From NCBI GenBank assembly GCA_003135255.1, contig PLAX01000102.1, positions 15,236 through 28,756 of the forward strand: a stretch of 13,521 bases of DNA, written 5' to 3'. Positions 1-5,058 of the stretch are shown piece after piece; positions within the stretch are counted from its first letter, which is position 1, and the number at the start of each line of letters is the position of its first letter. Under the pieces are notes generated by a model. It did no database searches and was not told where the DNA came from. It saw nothing but the letters and a program-made list of their open reading frames with translations. This DNA is from Candidatus Dormiibacterota bacterium. Lineage in GTDB: Bacteria; Chloroflexota; Dormibacteria; Aeolococcales; Aeolococcaceae. Position numbers and translations under genes: made by a program.

Positions 1-241
1 CCATGGCCACGTTGCGGTCCTTGGGGGTGAGGTCGTTGACCACCCGGCCATCCATGCTCACCGTGCCGGAGGTGATCTCCTCGAGCCCCGCGACCATCCG
101 CAGGGCGGTCGTCTTGCCCGAGCCTGACGGCCCCACCAGCACCATCAGCTCGCCTTCGGCCACCTCCAAGTCCAGATCCGACACGGCTGGCTTGCCGTTA
201 GGGTAGATCTTGGTCAACTTGTCCAGGCTGATCGTCGCCAT
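1..241 (-). CDS. ABC transporter ATP-binding protein, MalK/MsiK type (5' part only)
   Basis: The first 80 residues of a leftward gene that runs off the window edge. The ATG is at 241, preceded by a GAGGGAG ribosome binding site about 8 bases upstream. The protein opens with a short beta strand and an aromatic (Y13) that would stack on adenine, then a Walker A loop GPSGSGKT at residues 37-44 and the segment LTPKDRNVAM that leads to the Q-loop in sugar-importer ATPases. Spacing and sequence fit the CUT1 MalK/UgpC/MsiK group, which hydrolyses ATP to drive sugar import. The Q-loop, signature, Walker B and C-terminal regulatory domain lie outside the window. It lies downstream of the repressor gene on the same strand, with its own likely promoter and operator (275-309). 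It probably energises the permeases at 3130-5000, which have no other ATPase here. Exact substrate group is inferred from context. Confidence 0.9.
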   Translation of the reverse strand, partial: MATISLDKLTKIYPNGKPAVSDLDLEVAEGELMVLVGPSGSGKTTALRMVAGLEEITSGTVSMDGRVVNDLTPKDRNVAM

Positions 242-274
242 CGCCGCGAGCTCCCTCTGGTGAGAGGCTCCTCT

Positions 275-309
275 GTTCGGAACCTTTCTGAAGCATAGCG
301 AAAGTTTCC
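275..309 (-). promoter_or_regulatory. Promoter and operator region of the ABC ATPase gene
   Basis: Read leftward, a TATGCT -10 box (297-292) lies about 50 bases before the ATPase start; no clear -35 is visible. Directly upstream of the -10 box is GGAAACTTTCG (309-299), an inverted repeat with one central base and one end mismatch. Its reverse complement is identical in 10 of 11 bases to the palindrome at 1613-1623 before the binding-protein gene. A second, shorter palindrome GTTC-G-GAAC lies at 275-283, just downstream of the -10 box. Placement beside the core promoter is what one expects of a repressor site. The gap 242-407 contains this and no other gene; no convincing terminator follows the repressor gene, so read-through from it is also possible. 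Confidence 0.5.
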
Positions 310-407
310 AGGGATTGAGTAGTGGTTGGCTCCGCCCGGCGACGTCACCGCACGCTGGCCAGCACCCGCGACGCCAGCCGATCAACCGGCCAGATCGCTG
401 CGCGCGC

Positions 408-1481
408 TCAGCGGCAGGGAGCTGTGGTCTCGCGGGGCACCAGTGTCGTCGCCAGCTCGATGCTGCGGGCCTCGGGGCGCTCGCCTGGTTCCTGGGCGAG
501 CAGCAGGCCCACGGCGGTGGTCGCCATCTCGGCCAGGGGCTGCCGGACGGTGGTGAGCGGGGGCGAGGTCCAACGCGCCAGCGGCAGGTCGTCGAACCCG
601 ACCACGCTCAGGCCGTCGGGCACCCGCAGATGCAGAACGCGAGCCGCCTCCAGCACTCCCATGGCCTGGAGGTCGTTGCCGGCGAAGATGGCGGTGGGCC
701 GCTCCGGCAGCGACAGCATGGCCGTCGCCTCCCTGAACCCACCGTCGACGCCGAAGTCGCCCCACTGCATCAGCTCCGGCGCCAGGGGCAGCCCCGCCGC
801 CTCCATGGCCGAGCGGTACCCGTCCATGCGGGCGCGGCTGCACAGCAGGTCGGGACGGCCCGAGATCACCCCGATGCGGCGATGTCCGAGCTCGATGAGG
901 TGACGGGTGGCGGCCAGGCCGCCTGCCCAGTTGGTGGCCCCGACGGTGGTGACGCTCGGGTCCTGCTCGCCGCGGGGATCGACGACTGCGAAGGGCAGAC
1001 GGCGCGACCAGAGCTCGGCCTTCTCCTGGTCGCTCAGCCTGGACAGCAGCAAGATGATCCCCCGGGTGCCTCGGGCGCAGATCTGCTCCAGCCACGTCTG
1101 GGGCCCTGAGCTGTCCGACAGGGAGGTGAGGGCGATCGTCAGGCCGGCACGGGCGGCCGCGCTGACCGCGCCCTTCACGATCTCCATGGCCCAGGCGCTG
1201 TCGAGCTCGGGGAAGACCAGGTCGATCACGGGTGGAGGGGCGTTGCCGGATGAGGCACGGCGCTGGTAGTGACGCTCCAGCAGCAGCGTCTGGACGCGCT
1301 GGCGGGTCGCCGCCGAGACCTCGGATCTGCCATTGAGCACCTTGGAGACCGTGGCGGCGGATACCCCTGCGGCCTCGGCTATCTGGGCGATGGTCACCTT
1401 CGCCGGCCCTTGCCGGCTGGCCCGCTGAGCCAGGTTGCCCTCGTCTCCTGTGAGCGCTTCCATACCCCGCGAGCCTACCAT
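408..1481 (-). CDS. LacI/GalR-family transcriptional repressor (BxlR-like)
   Basis: A 357-residue protein of normal LacI-family length. After a loose 28-residue lead comes the DNA-binding helix-turn-helix and hinge helix (residues 29-51: VTIAQIAEAAGVSAATVSKVLNG), then a periplasmic-binding-protein-like effector domain with the family landmarks GHRRIGVISG, PTAIFAGNDLQAMGVLEAA and GLSVVGFDDLPLARWTSPPLTTVRQP. It is divergent from the sugar importer operon, the classical position for a local repressor that lets go of DNA when it binds the imported sugar. ATG 1481 is used here; ATG 1463 (residue 7) or GTG at residue 29 are possible and would better match the usual family N-terminus, and none has a strong ribosome binding site. 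Effector is unknown; a xylobiose-like sugar is inferred from neighbours and from the CGAAA-N-TTTCG sites. Residual alternative: a cellobiose-responsive CebR-type regulator. Confidence 0.92.
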   Translation of the reverse strand: MVGSRGMEALTGDEGNLAQRASRQGPAKVTIAQIAEAAGVSAATVSKVLNGRSEVSAATRQRVQTLLLERHYQRRASSGNAPPPVIDLVFPELDSAWAMEIVKGAVSAAARAGLTIALTSLSDSSGPQTWLEQICARGTRGIILLLSRLSDQEKAELWSRRLPFAVVDPRGEQDPSVTTVGATNWAGGLAATRHLIELGHRRIGVISGRPDLLCSRARMDGYRSAMEAAGLPLAPELMQWGDFGVDGGFREATAMLSLPERPTAIFAGNDLQAMGVLEAARVLHLRVPDGLSVVGFDDLPLARWTSPPLTTVRQPLAEMATTAVGLLLAQEPGERPEARSIELATTLVPRETTAPCR

Positions 1482-1491
1482 TCGCCGGGGC

Positions 1492-1507
1492 GTTTCCGAA
1501 ACATTTC
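1492..1507. promoter_or_regulatory. Inverted repeat before the repressor gene (possible autoregulatory operator)
   Basis: GTTTC-C-GAAAC (1492-1502) is a perfect 11-base palindrome with a single central base, lying 10 bases upstream of the repressor ATG at 1481. It runs on into CGAAACATTTC (1497-1507), an off-by-one version of the CGAAA-N-TTTC site found at the two other promoters. The position fits autorepression by the LacI-family protein. No confident -10/-35 pair for the repressor gene is seen. Confidence 0.5.
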
Positions 1508-1550
1508 TTCGCCCCGCTCGGGAGCGTGGAGACGGGAGGGTTGAGACCAG

Positions 1551-1580
1551 TTGACGTCAGCTCCGCGTTGCGCGAGGATA
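1551..1580 (+). promoter_or_regulatory. Promoter of the importer-glycosidase operon
   Basis: TTGACG (1551-1556) and GAGGAT (1574-1579) are separated by 17 bases, close to the high-GC consensus TTGACN-N17-TAGGAT. Transcription would begin near 1586 and give a leader of about 60 bases. The -35 box is embedded in the 8-base palindrome TGACGTCA (1552-1559). The downstream operator at 1613-1623 would lie around +28. Confidence 0.55.
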
Positions 1581-1612
1581 GGCCGTGTCAGTTGAATGAT
1601 TCTGTCATTTGG

Positions 1613-1623
1613 CGAAAGTTTCG
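1613..1623. promoter_or_regulatory. Operator CGAAA-G-TTTCG of the importer operon
   Basis: A perfect inverted repeat with one central base, lying between the predicted promoter and the binding-protein start. It closely resembles the CGAA-N-TTCG element that I recall being reported for BxlR, the LacI-family repressor of Streptomyces bxlEFGA, and similar GAAA-N-TTTC boxes before actinomycete xylanase genes. The same motif recurs at 299-309. Binding by the repressor encoded at 408-1481 is inferred. Confidence 0.6.
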
Positions 1624-1647
1624 GGTAGCCGGAGGTCAGGGCTGGGT

Positions 1648-3009
1648 ATGAACAGATCGCTTCAAAAGGATCGAGCGTCCCACAGGTGGTGGTCGCTTCT
1701 GGTAGCCGCGGTCGGCGTGGCGACCTTGGCTGCCGCCTGCGGTTCCTCCTCGACGACCTCGTCGGCCTCGTCGGCCTCGGGTAAGACGGCCAGCATCAAC
1801 GTCTGGTGGGTGACCAACGGGACCAACGTCAACGACCTCTGGTCGTCGATCGCCACCGACTTCGACAACGCCCATCCCGGCGACAAGGTCACCATCGACA
1901 TCGAGCCCTCCAGTAACTCCTACAAGACCAAGCTGCTGACCGCGCTGGGCACCTCCAGCCCGCCGGCCCTGTTCTTCTCCTGGGGCGGCGGCCCGATGCA
2001 GCAGTACATCTCAGCGAAGGTCATCCAGCCGCTCGGCGACCCGGGGCAGAGCGACGCCGGCACCCCGTCGTGGAAGGACAAGTTCCTGGCCTCGAGCCTC
2101 GACGCGGTCACCTTCAACAAGCAGATCTATGGGATGCCCATCCTGGGCACCCAGCCGGTGTTCTTCTTCTACAACAAGGCGGTGTTCAGCGCCGCGGGGC
2201 TCAGCTTCCCCACGACCTGGACCGACCTCCTGAGTGACGTCCAGGTGTTCAACTCGAAGGGCATCACCCCCATCGCCCTCGGCAACGCGGACCAGTGGGA
2301 GGGCCTGATGTACCTGGAGTACCTGACCGACCGCATCGGTGGGCCCCAGGCTTTCCTCAACGTCCAGGACAACAAGGCGAACGCCTGGTCCGGGTCGGCG
2401 GTGCAGCAGGCGCTGACGGACATCCAGACCCTGGCCAAGGACAAAGCCTTCAACACCGGCTATGACTCGGTCACATACACCAACGGGTCGACTGACGCCC
2501 TGGTCTACCAGGGCAAGGCCGCGATGCAGCTGATGGGTGACTGGGACCTGGGCGGGATCCAGTCCGACGATGCCTCGATCATCAGCAGTAACGGCATCGG
2601 AATCGGCGACTTCCCGACCGTCCCCGGGGGCACGGGCAATTCTGCCGACCTCGAGGGCAACACCACCAGCTACTCGGGCATGGCAGCCCACATCAGCGCG
2701 GCGCAGAAGTACGTGGCCGAGCAGTTCCTGCAGTACTTCTACAGCCAGACCTACGCCATAGCAGAGATCGGTGACGGCCAGGTGCCGGTCATCAGCGGTA
2801 CGTCCAGCCTGCTGACGTCGTCCAGCCTGGGCACGTACCTGAAGCCCGTCTACCAGGACGTGGTGAATGCGCCCTACTTCCAGTACTCCTGGGACCAGGC
2901 ACTGGGGCCGACCAAGGCAACCCCCATGCTCGACAACCTCGCCAACGTCTTCGAGTTAACGGAGACGCCAACGCAGTTCGCCGCGGCGATGAACCCGTAT
3001 CAGACGTAG
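1648..3009 (+). CDS. Sugar ABC transporter substrate-binding lipoprotein (BxlE-like, CUT1)
   Basis: Extracellular solute-binding protein, family 1, of 453 residues (usual length 410-460). ATG 1648 is chosen over an in-frame TTG at 1609 because GGAGG (1631-1635) precedes it, the TTG lies in the operator, and the protein then starts with a proper signal peptide: basic N-terminus with RWW, a hydrophobic stretch, and lipobox LAAAC with Cys31 as the lipidated residue, followed by a Ser/Thr-rich tether. The mature part has the family features: NVWWVTNG first strand, FFSWGGG, an aromatic-rich PVFFFYNKAVFSAAGL segment, GKAAMQLMGDWDLGG, and a C-terminal QALG/ELTETP region. First gene of the operon, so it is expected to be the most abundant product. 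It should capture a beta-linked oligosaccharide outside the membrane and deliver it to the permeases at 3130-5000. Xylobiose is the favoured ligand from context only. Confidence 0.9.
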   Translation: MNRSLQKDRASHRWWSLLVAAVGVATLAAACGSSSTTSSASSASGKTASINVWWVTNGTNVNDLWSSIATDFDNAHPGDKVTIDIEPSSNSYKTKLLTALGTSSPPALFFSWGGGPMQQYISAKVIQPLGDPGQSDAGTPSWKDKFLASSLDAVTFNKQIYGMPILGTQPVFFFYNKAVFSAAGLSFPTTWTDLLSDVQVFNSKGITPIALGNADQWEGLMYLEYLTDRIGGPQAFLNVQDNKANAWSGSAVQQALTDIQTLAKDKAFNTGYDSVTYTNGSTDALVYQGKAAMQLMGDWDLGGIQSDDASIISSNGIGIGDFPTVPGGTGNSADLEGNTTSYSGMAAHISAAQKYVAEQFLQYFYSQTYAIAEIGDGQVPVISGTSSLLTSSSLGTYLKPVYQDVVNAPYFQYSWDQALGPTKATPMLDNLANVFELTETPTQFAAAMNPYQT

Positions 3010-3027
3010 CCAGCCCTCCAGCCGGCC

Positions 3028-3082
3028 GGCGAAGGGCCCCGGTCCAGCCTGAGGTGAAAGCCTCCGGGAGGGACCCTTCGCC
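3028..3082 (+). other. Stem-loop between binding-protein and permease genes
   Basis: GGCGAAGGG (3028-3036) pairs with CCCTTCGCC (3074-3082). The stem continues past one A-C mismatch through CCC/GGG (3038-3040 with 3070-3072). A smaller hairpin, GAGG/CCTC (3051-3054 with 3061-3064), sits inside the loop. There is no T-run, so a full terminator is unlikely. In many binding-protein operons such an element protects the upstream message or partly stops transcription, making the binding protein more abundant than the permeases; that role is inferred here. It occupies most of the 120-base gap. Confidence 0.55.
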
Positions 3083-3129
3083 AGCCACCGGCGCCGCTAA
3101 CCTGAACAGAACCCACCTGTGAGACGTTC

Positions 3130-4089
3130 ATGAGCGTGTCCAGCACCATCACCCCCGGCGCCCAGTTGCCGATCGCCGGGCCCGCACCGCGGTCCGGCGG
3201 AGGGCAGCGGCTGCGCGCTGACCTCGCCGGCCTGTCCCCGACACTGGTCCTCTATGGGGCTTTCATCGTCCTGCCCATGGTGTTCGCCCTCTTCCTCAGC
3301 TTCACGAGCTGGGACGTGGTCGGCCAGCTCACCTGGGTGGGGCTGTCCAACTGGTCGAGGTTCATCACCGACCCGATGGCACACAACTCCCTGGTCGTGA
3401 CCTTGGAGCTGGCGGGCCTCTCGTGGGTGATACAGACCCCCCTGGCCATGGCCCTGGGCATCTTCGTCGCCGGGAAGCAGCGCTACCGGGCCGTCTACGC
3501 CGCCATCTACATCCTTCCCCTGCTGATGTCGACGGCGGGGCTGGCCCTCATGTGGCAGGGGGTGCTCGCACCCACCTTCGGGGGCCTCGCTGGACTGGGG
3601 AACAGCCTCCATCTCCAAGTCCTGAACCAGAATTGGCTGGGCGACCCGAGGTTCACCTTCTTCGTGATCGTCGGTCTCATCACGTGGCAGTTCGTCCCCT
3701 TCCACACCCTCATCTATCAGGCGGGCCGGCGGGCAATCCCGCCCGAGCTGTATGAGGCGGCCAAGATCGACGGGGCCAGCCCGGTGCAGACGTTCCTCCA
3801 CGTGACGCTGCCCCAGCTGCGCTACACCATCGTCACCTCCTCCACGCTCATCATCGTGGGCTCGCTCACCTACTTCGACATCATCTACATCCTCACCCTC
3901 GGCGGCCCCCACAACACCACGGAGGTGCTGGCGATGGACATGTACAACGCCGGCTTCGTGCAGACCGAGTTCGGCTACGCAAGCGTCCTGGGGGTCGTGC
4001 TCGGTGCCCTGGGGATCGCTGTCGCCCTCACCCTGGTGCGCCTCACCGGCTTCGGAGGGATGCAAAGCGGCCAGGAGGGAATCTCGTGA
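3130..4089 (+). CDS. Sugar ABC transporter permease, MalF-type (BxlF-like)
   Basis: A 319-residue inner-membrane permease with six predicted membrane spans (about 36-58, 91-115, 121-145, 175-197, 235-258, 284-306). The cytoplasmic EAA loop that couples to the ATPase begins at E209 (EAAKIDGASPVQTFLHVTLPQL, shown here only to name the conserved A, G and P). The N-terminal 30 residues are polar and low in complexity. It pairs with the next gene product to form the transmembrane channel of a CUT1 importer. ATG 3130 is used although the ribosome binding site is poor, which, with the upstream stem-loop, suggests lower translation than the binding protein. The stop overlaps the next start in GTGA (4086-4089), implying coupled translation. 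Substrate cannot be read from the sequence. Confidence 0.92.
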   Translation: MSVSSTITPGAQLPIAGPAPRSGGGQRLRADLAGLSPTLVLYGAFIVLPMVFALFLSFTSWDVVGQLTWVGLSNWSRFITDPMAHNSLVVTLELAGLSWVIQTPLAMALGIFVAGKQRYRAVYAAIYILPLLMSTAGLALMWQGVLAPTFGGLAGLGNSLHLQVLNQNWLGDPRFTFFVIVGLITWQFVPFHTLIYQAGRRAIPPELYEAAKIDGASPVQTFLHVTLPQLRYTIVTSSTLIIVGSLTYFDIIYILTLGGPHNTTEVLAMDMYNAGFVQTEFGYASVLGVVLGALGIAVALTLVRLTGFGGMQSGQEGIS

Positions 4090-5000
4090 GCTCGGCCGAG
4101 GTCCTTCCCGCGGCCCATGGCGACGGCGAGCGCCAGCGCAGGGCAGCCTGGCTGCGCTCGCTCAGGCGGTCGCTGCGCCCGACCAGGGTGGTCGCCTTCG
4201 TTCTCGGGACGCTGTGGCTCTGCGTGGTGCTGTTCCCCATCTACTACATGGTCCTGACCAGTTTCCGCTCCCAGAGCCAGTACCTGACCGCCAATCCCTG
4301 GCTGCCCACCGGTGGCCTCTCGCTGGCCTCGTGGGCGAGCGTCTTCTCGAGTACCGGACTGTTGACGGACTTCGTCAACAGCCTCCTCTACACAGCGGGG
4401 ACGATCGTCCTCGTCGTGGTGCTGTCGCTGCTGGCGGCATTCCGCATCGTGCGCCACTCCACCCGGATGGCTCCGATCTCGTTCCGCGTCATCCTCTTCG
4501 GTCTGGCCGTGCCCATCCAGGCCGTGCTCATCCCCATCTACGTGATCATGGCCAAGCTTCAGCTCTACGACACCCTGATCGGGCTGGTGCTGGTGACGTC
4601 GGCGGCGCAGATGGCGGTGGCGGTGCTGCTCACCGTCAACTACGTGCGCTTGATCCCTGCTGAGCTGTTCGACGCCATGGCGGTCGACGGGGCCAGCGAG
4701 CGCACCGTGTTCCTCCAGCTGGTGTGGCCCATGGCCCGCCCCGTGGTGGGCGTGGTGAGCATCTTCGCCGGTCTCGGGGCCTGGAACAATTTCATCCTCC
4801 CCCTCATCCTCACCCAGTCCGCAAGCACGACCGTCCTGCCCCTTGGCCTCTTCCAGATCTCCACCACCAACGCTGGCTTCGGCGTCAACGTTCCCATCGT
4901 GATGGCGGCGGTCATCTTCTCCGTGCTGCCCTTGCTGCTCCTGTACCTGGTTTTGCGACGCCAGTTCGTCAAGGGGATCGGTGGCTTTGCTCTGCAATAA
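4086..5000 (+). CDS. Sugar ABC transporter permease, MalG-type (BxlG-like)
   Basis: A 304-residue permease starting at GTG 4086, with AGGAGG (4073-4078) seven bases upstream inside the preceding gene. A basic N-terminus (RRAAWLRSLRRSLRP) leads to the first span at about 35-57 with the FPIYYMVLTSF signature of MalG-type proteins; five more spans follow. The EAA-type coupling loop starts at D196 (DAMAVDGASERTVF) and retains the conserved central glycine. The near-C-terminal RRQFVKGIGGFALQ is characteristic of CUT1 MalG homologues (usually RRFVxGLTxGAVKG). It forms the heterodimeric channel with the product of 3130-4089 and is translationally coupled to it. A 58-base gap separates it from the glycosidase gene in the same operon. 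Confidence 0.93.
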   Translation: MSSAEVLPAAHGDGERQRRAAWLRSLRRSLRPTRVVAFVLGTLWLCVVLFPIYYMVLTSFRSQSQYLTANPWLPTGGLSLASWASVFSSTGLLTDFVNSLLYTAGTIVLVVVLSLLAAFRIVRHSTRMAPISFRVILFGLAVPIQAVLIPIYVIMAKLQLYDTLIGLVLVTSAAQMAVAVLLTVNYVRLIPAELFDAMAVDGASERTVFLQLVWPMARPVVGVVSIFAGLGAWNNFILPLILTQSASTTVLPLGLFQISTTNAGFGVNVPIVMAAVIFSVLPLLLLYLVLRRQFVKGIGGFALQ

Positions 5001-5058
5001 CCCCAGCGCAGACCGAGGCTGCGCCGCGCCACCCTCTCTTGGAGGTTAACACCCGCCA

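Noticed and set aside
396..413. CGCTG/CAGCG hairpin over the repressor stop codon as a terminator.
   Set aside because: Only five pairs with an eight-base loop and mostly inside coding sequence; too weak to support.
315..1109. Long plus-strand frames opposite the LacI-family gene.
   Set aside because: No domain or credible ribosome binding site; the opposite strand has an unmistakable helix-turn-helix and effector domain.
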